Shown here in pieces: positions 1 through 8,817 of a DNA stretch of 34,476 nt (position 1 is its first letter; every line of letters starts with the position of its first letter). Below the pieces are notes generated by a model, which saw only the letters and a list, made by a program, of their open reading frames with translations, was not told where the DNA came from and ran no database searches. This stretch comes from Jingyaoa shaoxingensis (GTDB taxonomy: Bacteria > Bacillota > Clostridia > Lachnospirales > Lachnospiraceae): assembly GCF_014385005.1 (NCBI RefSeq), contig NZ_JACRSZ010000024.1, positions 1 through 34,476 on the forward strand. Direction: 5' to 3'. The position numbers and the translations under genes are program-made.

Positions 1-90
1 AATTTTGTTCCATTTATTTTAAATAATTTGGAAAAAAGTTGAATGAGTTGGAAATTTAGAACCGAAACAGCGTATTCAGACTGAAGAGAC

Positions 91-119
91 AAAAAATCGC
101 TACAAAAATTTTGTAGCGA
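91..119 (-). terminator. Rho-independent terminator after the YitT gene
   Basis: A perfect inverted repeat (arms TCGCTACAAAA and TTTTGTAGCGA, 97-119) is followed on the minus strand by a run of six T (91-96). It lies about 80 bp past the stop of the YitT-family gene and is the natural end of that transcript. Confidence 0.85.
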
Positions 120-201
120 CTTCTCGATTCTTCTTCTCCTGTTTCGATCTATTATATGTCGGTTACGGCATTCATAATTTCTTAATATGCCTCTATATTC
201 A

Positions 202-1077
202 TCACGCTTCCTCTTCTCCGTAATGTTTACTCAATGAGAATCCTCTTCCGCGCACTTCTGTAACTCTGCTAACAATCATAAAAGCCTCTGGATCAATATG
301 TCTGATTAATTTCTCAACCTGTGGAAGCTCACGATTAGATACAATACTCAACACAATCTGCGTTTGTTCCTGCCGATATCCGCCTTCTCCGTACAACATC
401 GTCACACCTCTGTCTACCTGTGCAAGAATCGCCTGACGTATTTCTTCCACCTGACTACTAATAACCTTCACTTCCGTCTTGGTATTTCCCATCATCAGTA
501 CCTTGTCCAACACTGTTGTATAAATCATAACCAACAACACACCGTATAAAACGCGCTCTGGAGGATTATATACAATCTGCAGAACCAGGATCAACATATC
601 AAATACATTTAAACTAACTGATACTGGGATGCGAAAATACTTATTCAATACCAACGGCGGAATATCCATACCTCCTGTAGAAGCTCCCGTTCGAATCACA
701 ATCCCCAGACCAATCCCGATTCCAAGTCCGGCAAATATGGTATTCAGCATTGGATCAGTCGTAATCACCAGATCACCGAAAATATGATTGGCCGCTTCCA
801 ATGCGATTGGATAAGTAAAAGAACTGATAACTGTTGTCAGTGCAAATTTCGTGCCAAGAAGCGTCCATCCAACTATCAGCATCACAATATTAAACACTAA
901 GACAAACCCAGAAATTGATGCTCCTGTAAAATGCTTCACTACCAGACCGATACCGGTTGTTCCTCCCGTCATCAGATTCCCCGGCAAAAGAAAAAGTCTG
1001 ATTACAAAGGCATAGAAAACATTTCCCAAAATAACCGTTGCAACTGTACCTGCCTTCTTTAAATGTGCTTGATCCAT
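202..1077 (-). CDS. YitT family membrane protein (DUF161 + DUF2179)
   Basis: Predicted 291-residue integral membrane protein. The first about 200 residues form roughly five or six hydrophobic segments rich in Gly (GNVFYAFVIRLF, GGTTGIGLVVKHF, GLGIGIGLGIVIRTGASTGG), which is the YitT/DUF161 pattern. The last about 85 residues (from TKTEVKVISS) form a soluble DUF2179-type domain containing the family-like GVTMLYGEGGY stretch. Length and layout match the family. The function of YitT proteins is not established; transport or export is only a guess. The ATG at 1077 is chosen because GGAGG (1083-1087) sits at ideal spacing; an in-frame TTG at 1089 lies too far upstream of it to be the start. It is a single-gene unit with its own promoter and terminator. 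Confidence 0.88.
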   Translation of the reverse strand: MDQAHLKKAGTVATVILGNVFYAFVIRLFLLPGNLMTGGTTGIGLVVKHFTGASISGFVLVFNIVMLIVGWTLLGTKFALTTVISSFTYPIALEAANHIFGDLVITTDPMLNTIFAGLGIGIGLGIVIRTGASTGGMDIPPLVLNKYFRIPVSVSLNVFDMLILVLQIVYNPPERVLYGVLLVMIYTTVLDKVLMMGNTKTEVKVISSQVEEIRQAILAQVDRGVTMLYGEGGYRQEQTQIVLSIVSNRELPQVEKLIRHIDPEAFMIVSRVTEVRGRGFSLSKHYGEEEA

Positions 1078-1129
1078 AATAACCTCCAATTACTTATATG
1101 CTTTTAACTAACATTTCCCAATACAGAAT

Positions 1130-1159
1130 ATTATACTGAGAAACACTCCCTTTTTTCAA
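1130..1159 (-). promoter_or_regulatory. Sigma-A type promoter of the YitT gene
   Basis: On the minus strand TTGAAA (1154-1159), an 18-bp spacer and a perfect TATAAT (1130-1135) lie about 50 bp before the start codon. The rest of 1160-1240 is AT-rich spacer; no strong terminator for the preceding ABC permease gene is visible there. Confidence 0.7.
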
Positions 1160-1240
1160 TAACAGTTTTTATAAATAATCAGAGAGTACTTTAATTATGT
1201 TATGAACATAAATAAATACGATATTTGAATTTCTTTTCAT

Positions 1241-2317
1241 TCATATGACTTGATGTTTTGCAAACATACGACGAGAAAAAAATGTACCAATTCCTAAAAA
1301 GATGAACGCCGCCGGAATTGCCCATATCGCATACAACATACCGTTGCTCATTTGTTCCACCGACAGAAGTGAAACTGCTAAAACATGATAGATGGGAAGA
1401 AGCCCTACTAACCGGAACAATGGATTTACTTCTGTAATCGGCAGCAAAACTGGAAAAAATACGATTGTCATCGTCGCAACAAAAGCCACGATTTGATTTT
1501 TACTGATTGCAGACAGGAACAATGTAATTCCTGTAACACTAAGGGTAGAAGTAAACGCCAACATGATTTGATATTTCAGCAGCGTACCGCAGGTAATATT
1601 AAAAGGGATAAACGCTTCAACATAGTCGCTGGAGGCAAATAGAATGCTGCAATCCAGTCCTTCCGTTCCATAAAAAGCACAGGCAAGAAGCAGATTAAAA
1701 ACTGCTATCATCGTGGTAGTCAGAATTGCTATGAGAATACCTGCAGTCACCTTGGCAGTAGCGCATTTTGATTTGCCGTACTTGCTTGTTAATATGATAT
1801 TGTCAACACCCTCATACTCACTAGAAAAAATCGGAACAAGCATAACGATAACTGCAAGAACAAGCGCGACAAAAACCCGTACCATGTTTCGGCTGGTGGA
1901 AAGCCAACCATCCACATAACCAATTTTAATTTTTTCATCACCGAATACATCAGAAACACTTAATCCGTTCCATTTTCCGTCTTTATCTGAAAATCGCGAA
2001 AAAACAGCGGATTGTGTAGCATTTTGATACAGATAAACCGCATTGAGACCATGCAGGTCGTGAGTTGGTGCAAAATCGTTCATCATTTGCTGTACTTTTT
2101 TGTCAGTCAATAGTCCCTCGTATTTCGTGGCAATGTTCTTATCAATTTCTACTGCCGCTTTCCCCGAACCTTCTGCATTCATACCGTCAGAAGCATATTT
2201 GTTTTGATAGGCAGAAAAGGAAATCAAGGCAGAAAACAAAAATATCCCAACCAGAGCAATCAAAGATAAACGCTTTGAAAATACTTTCCGTAGCTCAAAA
2301 AGAATTAGTTTTTTCAT
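1241..2317 (-). CDS. ABC-2 type transporter permease
   Basis: Predicted 358-residue membrane subunit of an ABC exporter. It has an N-terminal basic segment (MKKLILFELRKVFSKR) leading into a first membrane helix (about 17-35), a large extracytoplasmic loop (about 36-140), then five or so helices (about 145-175, 190-215, 250-275, 280-305, 330-350). This one-helix, loop, five-helix layout is the ABC-2 permease plan. It overlaps the upstream ATPase gene by 23 bp, so the two are translationally coupled and should form one transporter. The two-component pair directly upstream suggests the pump is induced by a signal such as a peptide antibiotic or envelope stress. That link is inferred from position only, and the substrate is unknown. 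Confidence 0.85.
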   Translation of the reverse strand: MKKLILFELRKVFSKRLSLIALVGIFLFSALISFSAYQNKYASDGMNAEGSGKAAVEIDKNIATKYEGLLTDKKVQQMMNDFAPTHDLHGLNAVYLYQNATQSAVFSRFSDKDGKWNGLSVSDVFGDEKIKIGYVDGWLSTSRNMVRVFVALVLAVIVMLVPIFSSEYEGVDNIILTSKYGKSKCATAKVTAGILIAILTTTMIAVFNLLLACAFYGTEGLDCSILFASSDYVEAFIPFNITCGTLLKYQIMLAFTSTLSVTGITLFLSAISKNQIVAFVATMTIVFFPVLLPITEVNPLFRLVGLLPIYHVLAVSLLSVEQMSNGMLYAIWAIPAAFIFLGIGTFFSRRMFAKHQVI

Positions 2318-3188
2318 TTTTCACACCCTCCTTGAAGTAGAACAGGTACAAATCTTCCAATGTAGGTTGTACCCTTACCGAATTTTCCATAGGCGGACGT
2401 TCGCCAATAATCCGTAATATCGTCTGATTTCCATTGATATTTCGCAAATTGCTTGTATTATAGTCAGCCGCATATTTTTCTGCATAGGCAGTCGGAATCG
2501 TACATTCCCATACTTTATCATTGATTTCGGAAGTGATTTCCTGCGGATTACCAAAATGAATGATTTGTCCAGATTTCATCATAATGATTTCCTCCGCGAT
2601 AAACTCTACATCGGAAACAATATGCGTAGACAGGATTACAATGCGTTCTTTAGAAAAGGCACTGATTAAATTGCGGAAACGGACGCGCTCTTTTGGGTCA
2701 AGTCCAGCCGTAGGCTCATCTAAAATCAAAATGCGAGGGTCATTGAGCATGGCTTGTGCAATTCCTAATCGCCGTTTCATTCCTCCCGAAAAAGTTTTAA
2801 TTTTGTGCTTACCCTCTTTTGACAAGTCTACTGCCTCCAATAGTTCTTTTGACTTCTTACGCGCCGTCTTTTCGTCCAATCCTTTTAGGGCTGAAACGTA
2901 AAGCAGAAAGTCATACGCCGAAAAATCCGGGTAATATCCAAAGTGTTGTGGCAAGTATCCTAAGAGATTTCGATACTTCTCACCCAATGCAACAATGTTC
3001 CTGTCATTCAGCAGGATTTTGCCAGCAGTGGGCGTTTGGATATTGCAGAGAAGCCTCATAAACGTTGTTTTTCCCGCACCGTTCGCGCCCAGTAAACCAT
3101 AAACACCATTTGTCAAAGTGATGTTCAAATCGTTCACAGCAGTTTTTGAACCAAATTTTTTTGTCAGCCCGATTATTTGTAATTTCAT
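2295..3188 (-). CDS. ABC transporter ATP-binding protein
   Basis: Predicted 297-residue ATPase that powers the adjacent ABC-2 permease. Visible motifs: Walker A GANGAGKTT near residue 35, signature FSGGMKRRLGIA near 135, Walker B ILILDEPTAG near 155, and the H-loop STHIVSD near 190. After about residue 210 there is a C-terminal extension typical of drug/bacteriocin exporter ATPases. The ATG at 3188 is chosen because AAAGGAGT sits just upstream. A longer in-frame version would read back into the terminator hairpin at 3216-3249 and lacks a binding site. It is the first gene of the ATPase-permease pair, separated from the histidine kinase by that terminator, so the pump may have its own or read-through transcription. 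Confidence 0.93.
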   Translation of the reverse strand: MKLQIIGLTKKFGSKTAVNDLNITLTNGVYGLLGANGAGKTTFMRLLCNIQTPTAGKILLNDRNIVALGEKYRNLLGYLPQHFGYYPDFSAYDFLLYVSALKGLDEKTARKKSKELLEAVDLSKEGKHKIKTFSGGMKRRLGIAQAMLNDPRILILDEPTAGLDPKERVRFRNLISAFSKERIVILSTHIVSDVEFIAEEIIMMKSGQIIHFGNPQEITSEINDKVWECTIPTAYAEKYAADYNTSNLRNINGNQTILRIIGERPPMENSVRVQPTLEDLYLFYFKEGVKNEKTNSF

Positions 3189-3215
3189 AAAAAATACTCC
3201 TTTCTTCATAGGGAT

Positions 3216-3249
3216 AAAAATACTCTCCATGTGTTTTCATGGAGAGTAT
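3216..3249 (-). terminator. Terminator between kinase and ABC exporter
   Basis: Perfect 12-bp inverted repeat ATACTCTCCATG / CATGGAGAGTAT (3220-3231 and 3238-3249) with a 6-nt loop, followed on the minus strand by five T and more AT. It ends the response regulator/kinase transcript and can tune read-through into the ABC genes. Confidence 0.8.
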
Positions 3250-3273
3250 AAAGAGGAAATATCTACTTTTTAT

Positions 3274-4452
3274 CTACGAAGTAGGAAATTTGAAAAATGC
3301 AGATACTTTTGCACCTTTTGAAGTGCTGTCGATTTTTAAATATCCTCTGTGCCGTTCGCATAGTAGTTTACAAATATAGAGCCCAAGTCCAAAATGTTCA
3401 GCACAATCCGATTCTTCCGTGAAATACGGATTTGTGACCTTGTATATGGTATTTTTATCAAAGCCCTTACCATTGTCCGACACGCAAAGCCAAAATCCAT
3501 CATCCTGTATGGAAAAGGATAATGTAATGGAAGTTAGAGCATAGCGAACAGCATTTGATAACAGATTGTTGCATACTTGCGTAATAAATGACTTGTCGAC
3601 ACAAATTTCACAAGCACTCGTTTCATTTTGCAGATATAATGTTTTTTCATTTTGAGTACATATAATTTGTGCGCTTTCTTGCAAAGAGGATAAAAATGGC
3701 TGTAAGGAAATTGTTTCATATTCTGGCTGTGTATCCTCTAAACGCCTAAGAGTGCTCATGCTACTTACATAAGCCTCCATACGGGAAAGATGTTTCCCCA
3801 TAGTGACGGCGATTTCGTTTGTCTGTTCATCTCTACTGCTTTGCAACATTTCATTGTAACCTTTCAACACGGTAAGAGGGGTACGCAAATCGTGAGCAAA
3901 AGCGGCGTTAAGTTGCTTCCTGTCCTCGACTTGTCGCCACATTTCCGAAAAATTATTTGCAAGCGTGGCACGCATAGTTTCAAATGAATTACATAGCTGA
4001 CCTAATTCATCTTTACTATTATATTCAATTGAAAATCCCAAGTCATTATTTGAAATTTTTTCAGATGCCGAACGAAGTTCTATGAGCGGAATTCTCAATT
4101 TATTCTTATAGAACAGCAATACAGCGGTCAGGATACACAATGCGGAATAAACAGGTGTTGCAATTACTGGAAACATTTTTAATAAAGTAATTACCCGTTC
4201 ATCTTTTTCAGAAAATGTAACAGGTTCATTCCCAATATAAGTTCCTTCGCCCAAACGCTCGCCTTGCTCATTTGTCAGGTAATATTTTTCGCCAGACGGT
4301 GGATAGGATTCTTGAATTGAAGCAACTGTACTTTCACATATATAATTAGTCGATATAGAAAGAATAAGCGCAAGTATTACAAAAATCACAATATAAAGTA
4401 TAAGGCTTTTTCTAAGAGATAAATTCAGCTTTGGACGTTTTATTTTATCCAC
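3274..4452 (-). CDS. Sensor histidine kinase
   Basis: Predicted 392-residue membrane histidine kinase. Two membrane helices (about 14-36 and 97-115) flank a short extracytoplasmic sensor of about 60 residues. A HAMP-like region follows (about 115-170), then the H-box AHDLRTPL with phospho-acceptor His187, the N-box NLLSNAVRYA, the G1 box DNGKGF and the G2 box GLGLYICKLL. All catalytic motifs are intact. The start is a GTG at 4452, inside the end of the response regulator gene (13-bp overlap), so the pair is translationally coupled. It probably phosphorylates the adjacent OmpR-type regulator. The short sensor loop resembles kinases controlling ABC exporters, in keeping with the exporter genes downstream, but the signal is unknown. 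Confidence 0.93.
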   Translation of the reverse strand: MDKIKRPKLNLSLRKSLILYIVIFVILALILSISTNYICESTVASIQESYPPSGEKYYLTNEQGERLGEGTYIGNEPVTFSEKDERVITLLKMFPVIATPVYSALCILTAVLLFYKNKLRIPLIELRSASEKISNNDLGFSIEYNSKDELGQLCNSFETMRATLANNFSEMWRQVEDRKQLNAAFAHDLRTPLTVLKGYNEMLQSSRDEQTNEIAVTMGKHLSRMEAYVSSMSTLRRLEDTQPEYETISLQPFLSSLQESAQIICTQNEKTLYLQNETSACEICVDKSFITQVCNNLLSNAVRYALTSITLSFSIQDDGFWLCVSDNGKGFDKNTIYKVTNPYFTEESDCAEHFGLGLYICKLLCERHRGYLKIDSTSKGAKVSAFFKFPTS

Positions 4453-5114
4453 TTATACCCACACCCCCAAACTGTTTCGATATATACGTGGTCAGTGTAT
4501 GTTGCTATTTTTGTTCTTATTCTACGAACATGTTCAGCTATGACACCACTATCTCCCTCACCGTCATATCCCCAAATCCGCTCATAAATTCGTTCTTTAT
4601 CAAAGACCTGTCCGGGATTTTGAGAAAGCAGCTCTACAATATCAAATTCCTTTTTGGCAAGCCCTACACGCTTGCCTTCAAAGAACAGGCAACGCTCTGA
4701 ATAGTCAATTGTCATATCATCAGCGAACTTAATCTGTGCTTTAAAATTATGCCGTGCTTCCCGACGCAAATGAGCGCATACTCGTGCTTCAAGTTCCACG
4801 AGAGAAAACGGCTTCACAATATAATCATCACCTCCAACGGCAAATCCCTTTACTTTGTCAGTATCTTCAATTCGTGCGGTCAGAAAAAGAATAGGACAAG
4901 ATACATAATCCCGAATACGCTCACAAACTTTCAGTCCATCTAACTCAGGCATATTTATATCAAGTAAAATAATATCTGGCTTTTGTTCTACTTGTTTTAA
5001 TGCTTCCGTTCCGTTTTTAGCAGACAAGACAAAGTAATTTTTGCTTTCAAAAAAACTCCGAAGCATTGATACAATATCTGCTTCATCATCAGCTATCAAT
5101 ATTTTGGTACTCAT
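4440..5114 (-). CDS. OmpR/PhoB family response regulator
   Basis: Predicted 224-residue two-component regulator. The receiver domain (1-115) shows the acidic pocket Asp9/Asp10, phospho-acceptor Asp52 (LLDINMP), Thr79 and Lys101 (VKPF). The C-terminal winged helix (about 130-224) carries KKEFDIVELLSQNPGQVF and the terminal GCGYKWIK, typical of OmpR DNA-binding domains. The start ATG follows AAGGGGGTG. The gene leads the regulator-kinase operon and precedes an ABC exporter that it may control. A weak TTGATA-17-TTATTA promoter candidate lies just upstream (about 5125-5155), and a regulator-binding site cannot be assigned. Confidence 0.94.
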   Translation of the reverse strand: MSTKILIADDEADIVSMLRSFFESKNYFVLSAKNGTEALKQVEQKPDIILLDINMPELDGLKVCERIRDYVSCPILFLTARIEDTDKVKGFAVGGDDYIVKPFSLVELEARVCAHLRREARHNFKAQIKFADDMTIDYSERCLFFEGKRVGLAKKEFDIVELLSQNPGQVFDKERIYERIWGYDGEGDSGVIAEHVRRIRTKIATYTDHVYIETVWGCGYKWIK

Positions 5115-5189
5115 GCGGACACCCCCTTAATAAGAATTGTAATTCCTGATTATCAACTATTTATCTACATTTCTATTTTCTTTTTTCGC

Positions 5190-5234
5190 AAAAAGTATCC
5201 CGAATGCATTACTTATCATAATACATCCGGGATA
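5190..5234 (-). terminator. Terminator after the phosphoribosyltransferase-like gene
   Basis: On the minus strand a 16-bp stem containing two G-U pairs (starting TATCCCGGATG, ending CATTCGGGATA; 5196-5234) is followed by C and five T (5190-5195). It closes the upstream single-gene unit. Confidence 0.8.
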
Positions 5235-5273
5235 TATTGTCGATATTTCAACTAACTTAATATTTACTCCATG

Positions 5274-5915
5274 TTATACTCTGGAATATCCGTAACTGTT
5301 TACAATCGCATCCAGTTTTTCTTTTTTCGCACACATTGGGCATTCCGTAGCATGCCAGGTCTGGTACTGTGGAATATCTTCCGGCGTAAATAAAGAGTTA
5401 ATTCTAATTCCGTCCACCTCATCCGTCGCGCTGAATAAGGCTACTGCCCCTTCCATAATACCGCCATAATAACGGATACATTCTACTGCACGTTTTACGG
5501 TAATACCGGTAGTTGCCGTTGCAACAACCAGAAGTACATGTTTATTTGCAATCATTGCCTGCATGTTGTCACGGAAAATAAGCTGACCGCCAGTATGAAT
5601 CTCCGGTGATGCAATATACATGGTATTATGTGTATTTAAGGATCTGATTCCGTTCTGCGTCAGCTCGTCTGCCAGATATGCACCGATAATCTCACATCCA
5701 TCCATACATACAATAGTATCTATATATGTATTGTTCTTATAATTCTCCGCAAGAATCTTTGCCGCATTCTCAGATTCACTTTTTCTTGATTTCAGAAATG
5801 TCATGTCTACGTAATAATTGATATGAGAATGTGTCGTAGCAAAATGGCCAGGTATTACACGTAATATTACGTTATTGTTTACTCTTGACGGTATTCTGAT
5901 CACTCTTGATTCCAT
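5274..5915 (-). CDS. Orotate-phosphoribosyltransferase-like protein
   Basis: Predicted 213-residue protein with a type I phosphoribosyltransferase fold signature: DTIVCMDGCEIIGAYLADEL (about 66-85), then a hydrophobic strand leading to a TTG loop (VLLVVATATTG, 127-137), as in PyrE-type enzymes that bind PRPP. The two acidic residues normally found before the TTG loop (as in VDDVITTG) are Val and Ala here (131-132), so ordinary catalysis is doubtful. A CPMC pair near residues 194-197 could bind metal. Start ATG at 5915 after AGGAGG. It is monocistronic with a promoter and a terminator. It could be a salvage/pyrimidine enzyme with altered chemistry or a PRPP-sensing protein; the fold is clear, the reaction is not. 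Confidence 0.72.
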   Translation of the reverse strand: MESRVIRIPSRVNNNVILRVIPGHFATTHSHINYYVDMTFLKSRKSESENAAKILAENYKNNTYIDTIVCMDGCEIIGAYLADELTQNGIRSLNTHNTMYIASPEIHTGGQLIFRDNMQAMIANKHVLLVVATATTGITVKRAVECIRYYGGIMEGAVALFSATDEVDGIRINSLFTPEDIPQYQTWHATECPMCAKKEKLDAIVNSYGYSRV

Positions 5916-5947
5916 ATGCCGACCTCCTAAAAATAGTTTATAGTCGA

Positions 5948-5975
5948 ATTATACCACATTCTCATTATTATTCAA
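5948..5975 (-). promoter_or_regulatory. Promoter of the phosphoribosyltransferase-like gene
   Basis: Minus-strand TTGAAT (5970-5975), a 16-bp spacer and a perfect TATAAT (5948-5953), about 32 bp before the ATG and followed by AGGAGG. Confidence 0.7.
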
Positions 5976-5992
5976 TTATTTTTGTGTATTTT

Positions 5993-6517
5993 TTATAATT
6001 TATTCAAAAATAAAACAGGATTTTCGTCATAACACACACTTCTGTCCTTAATTTCATCTGGTACTTGTGCTAGTTTGCTATGAATACGAATCATAGATGC
6101 TTTCTGGTTATACTGCACTGTACGCTCAAAAGGCATGCGAATAACAGACGGATATGCCATTCCAACTCCCAGCTCCAGAACACACAGCTTTTTTCCTATG
6201 GTGGAAGCCAGCCAGTTCATATAATACTTCCACTGAGGAAGATAACCGGATTCATCATAATTCTCGTTCGTAATGACATTACCTCTACGCTCACTGCCAC
6301 AAGGTGCCACTACAAAAAAACTGTTTACTCCTGCGTCATACACCAGATCATCTGTATTGACAGTTACCAGGAACCATGGCTTACCCTTCACCAATTCCAT
6401 CAGCTTCTGATAGGCTTTCAGAATATCATCTCCGGAATTCTTTTTTTCCGTGAATTCATCTCCTACTCCAATCAGTACCATATCTGATTCCTGAATCATC
6501 GTTTCAATTTGCTTCAT
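5993..6517 (-). CDS. SIR2-like Rossmann-fold protein, kinase-coupled
   Basis: Predicted 174-residue soluble protein. It opens with a Rossmann-like strand-loop (SDMVLIGVGDEF) and contains WFLVTVNTDDLVYDAG, VVAPCGS, KLCVLELGVGMAYPSVIRMPFE and ASMIRIH. This succession resembles the NAD-binding core of SIR2-family proteins (GAG-type loop, TxNxD-like segment, VELGVG near the end). It is shorter than a full sirtuin, and neither the usual catalytic His nor a zinc-binding Cys cluster is evident, so deacetylase activity should not be assumed. The ATG at 6517 is preferred because GGAGG lies 5 nt upstream. It overlaps the kinase gene by 14 bp, so it is translationally coupled to the two-component system. 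Role unknown. Confidence 0.6.
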   Translation of the reverse strand: MKQIETMIQESDMVLIGVGDEFTEKKNSGDDILKAYQKLMELVKGKPWFLVTVNTDDLVYDAGVNSFFVVAPCGSERRGNVITNENYDESGYLPQWKYYMNWLASTIGKKLCVLELGVGMAYPSVIRMPFERTVQYNQKASMIRIHSKLAQVPDEIKDRSVCYDENPVLFLNKL

Positions 6518-8012
6518 CTTCTCCTCCATGATCTGCCGCATCTAATTCAAACCAGAATACAACTCCTTCCTTTCGGTTGTATACGCCGTATTTCTGGTGG
6601 TGAGAATCCATGATTGCCTTCACAATCGACAGACCGATACCACTTCCCCCATACTCTCTGGTTCTCGCCTTATCTACCTTATAGAACTTGATCCATATTT
6701 TATCCAGTGAATCTTCCGGTATCAATTCTCCAGTATTGAAAACACTCACCCGTACCTTGTCATTCTGATGCAGAACAGTTACTTCTATCTGCTTCTCTCC
6801 GTCCACATGATTGATGGCATTACTGATATAGTTGGTTACGACTTCTTCCAGTTTAAATTCATCGCCCCATACATACAGTGGCTGCTTCTGTTCAAAACTG
6901 ATCTGAGCCCCCTTCTGCTCTGCCAGTAATGTAGCAGACTGAATGACACCATTGATCAGCTCTGTCAGATCAAATCTTTGAATGTTTACCACATCATTAC
7001 CAAATTCCAGCTGATTCAGACTAAGCAGTTTCTTTACCATGTTATTCATCTTCGCAGCTTCATCAATAATAACCTCACAATAAAATTCCCGGCTCTCCGC
7101 ATCATCATTGATACAGTCCTGAAGCCCCTCCGCATATCCCTGAATCAATGCAATTGGCGTCTTCAGTTCATGGGATACATTGGACAGGAATTCCTTTCTC
7201 ATCTCATCAATCTGAATCTTCTGCTCCAGATCTGTCTGTAATTCATTATTCGCTGTCTTCAATTCTGAAATGGTCTTCTCCAGCGTCTCAGACATATGGT
7301 TGAAGTTCTCCCCAAGCTGCCCGATCTCATTCTTTCCGCCACTGACATATTTCGCATCAAACTCCAGATTCGCCATACGTTTTGATAACACCGTCAGTTC
7401 ACTGAGCGGCTCCGTAATCTTCTTTGACATCCACCAGATTAACGCTACTGCCACCAGAATTCCCAGAAGCAATGTATACGCTACAAACCGGTTGGATATC
7501 TTCACATTATCCCTGATCGACTGGATCGGTATCCGCATCAGAAAATAGCATCCCGACGACAACTGTCCCCAGTCTTCCAGATATTCAATATCTTCAAAGC
7601 TGTCTTCACACCTCTGAATGGTGTAATTATCTGTAGAAACCAGCACTTGCTGATAATCATTCTCCACACGAAATCCAAACAGGTATCCTTCCACCCTGCC
7701 ACGCATAATCCGATTATCCCTGGACTGATACACAGATTGGAATGACCCATCCGCCTGTGGAGACAAAATAGTAATCTCTACATTATTGGCTCCACTGATC
7801 TCCTGAAATTCATCGTCAAACTCTGTACTCTTAAAATCTGACGCATCAGAGACTTCATCCAGCTTCTCGTAAATATCAATTAATGCATGTTCCTTCTGGT
7901 AAATATAATACTTCTCCAGGAAGAAATTATTGATCAAGAAATTTGTTCCAAGAATCAATGCCATCAATGCAATGAATGACACCGCCAGCTGTGTTTTTAT
8001 TGAATGCTTCAT
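6504..8012 (-). CDS. Sensor histidine kinase with HAMP domain
   Basis: Predicted 502-residue membrane kinase. Membrane helices at about 9-29 and 175-195 enclose an extracytoplasmic sensor of roughly 145 residues. A HAMP domain follows (about 196-248), then a coiled coil and HisKA with phospho-acceptor His281 (SNVSHELKTP). The HATPase region shows NYISNAINH, VFNTGE and GSGIGLSIVKAI. All core motifs are present; the G1 box is the weaker NTGE form common in this group. Its start overlaps the regulator stop in a TAATG arrangement. The operon continues into the SIR2-like gene. The sensor is acidic and of unknown ligand; secreted SH3b and SGNH proteins encoded upstream suggest an envelope signal. 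Confidence 0.94.
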   Translation of the reverse strand: MKHSIKTQLAVSFIALMALILGTNFLINNFFLEKYYIYQKEHALIDIYEKLDEVSDASDFKSTEFDDEFQEISGANNVEITILSPQADGSFQSVYQSRDNRIMRGRVEGYLFGFRVENDYQQVLVSTDNYTIQRCEDSFEDIEYLEDWGQLSSGCYFLMRIPIQSIRDNVKISNRFVAYTLLLGILVAVALIWWMSKKITEPLSELTVLSKRMANLEFDAKYVSGGKNEIGQLGENFNHMSETLEKTISELKTANNELQTDLEQKIQIDEMRKEFLSNVSHELKTPIALIQGYAEGLQDCINDDAESREFYCEVIIDEAAKMNNMVKKLLSLNQLEFGNDVVNIQRFDLTELINGVIQSATLLAEQKGAQISFEQKQPLYVWGDEFKLEEVVTNYISNAINHVDGEKQIEVTVLHQNDKVRVSVFNTGELIPEDSLDKIWIKFYKVDKARTREYGGSGIGLSIVKAIMDSHHQKYGVYNRKEGVVFWFELDAADHGGEDEAN

Positions 8013-8689
8013 TATGACACCTCAAACTTATAGCCCATTCCCCAGATCGTCTTGATATAATCTCCCTGCTTACCAAGTTTGCTTCTCAGTTTCTTCACAT
8101 GGGTGTCTATTGTTCTTGCATCTCCAAAGTAATCATAATTCCATACACTGTTCAAGATCTTCTCTCTGGAAAGAGCCAGCCCCTGATTGTCCATAAAGTA
8201 ATTCAGTAATTCAAATTCCTTGAAACTCAATTCCACTGGTTTGCCTGCTACTGTCACTTCATGTGCTGACTTATTCAGTGTAATCTCACCCGCTGTAATA
8301 ATACTGTCGTCATTCAGCAGATTACTTCTTCTTAAAATAGCCTCAACACGGGCAACCAGAATCTTCGGGCTGAATGGTTTGGAAATATATTCATCTACTC
8401 CAAGATCAAATCCAAGAAGTTCATCTCTTTCATCTGACTTTGCCGTCAACATGATAATCGGTACATCAGACATTTCACGAATCTCGCGACATACCTGCCA
8501 GCCATCCATCTTTGGCATCATTACATCCAGAATAATCAGTGAAATATCCTTGGTACTGAAGAAAATATCCACTGCCTGGGCACCATCTTCTGCCTCTAAT
8601 ACAATAAAATCCTTCTTCACCAGAAAGTCTCTAACCAGCTTTCTCATTCTGCTCTCATCATCTACTACAAGTACTTTCAGTTTTTCCAT
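8012..8689 (-). CDS. OmpR/PhoB family response regulator
   Basis: Predicted 225-residue regulator. The receiver has Asp10/Asp11, phospho-acceptor Asp55 (ILDVMMP), a conserved Thr (IIMLTAKSD) and Lys (ISKPF). The C-terminal winged-helix domain has LSFKEFELLNYFMDNQGLALSRE and ends GMGYKFEVS. Start ATG follows GGGAGGATTT. A 1-bp TAATG overlap couples it to the downstream kinase. The 128-bp gap before it (8690-8817) holds a possible TATAGT -10 near 8772 without a convincing -35, and a weak hairpin just past the SGNH stop, so it may be transcribed both on its own and by read-through. Confidence 0.95.
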   Translation of the reverse strand: MEKLKVLVVDDESRMRKLVRDFLVKKDFIVLEAEDGAQAVDIFFSTKDISLIILDVMMPKMDGWQVCREIREMSDVPIIMLTAKSDERDELLGFDLGVDEYISKPFSPKILVARVEAILRRSNLLNDDSIITAGEITLNKSAHEVTVAGKPVELSFKEFELLNYFMDNQGLALSREKILNSVWNYDYFGDARTIDTHVKKLRSKLGKQGDYIKTIWGMGYKFEVS

Positions 8690-8817
8690 AAATCCTCCCA
8701 GTTTCCGTATTATGATTCTGATATTTGTTTTTGACAGGCTGTTTTTCCGTTCCGGCCATCCTGTCTTTACTATACCGGAAAACTATGTTCGTTTTGTGAA
8801 AATAGGTTCCTATCTTT

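Noticed and set aside
3004..3240. 78-codon minus-strand frame overlapping the ABC ATPase start
   Set aside because: It is an out-of-frame shadow of the ATPase, whose motifs and ribosome site are clear.
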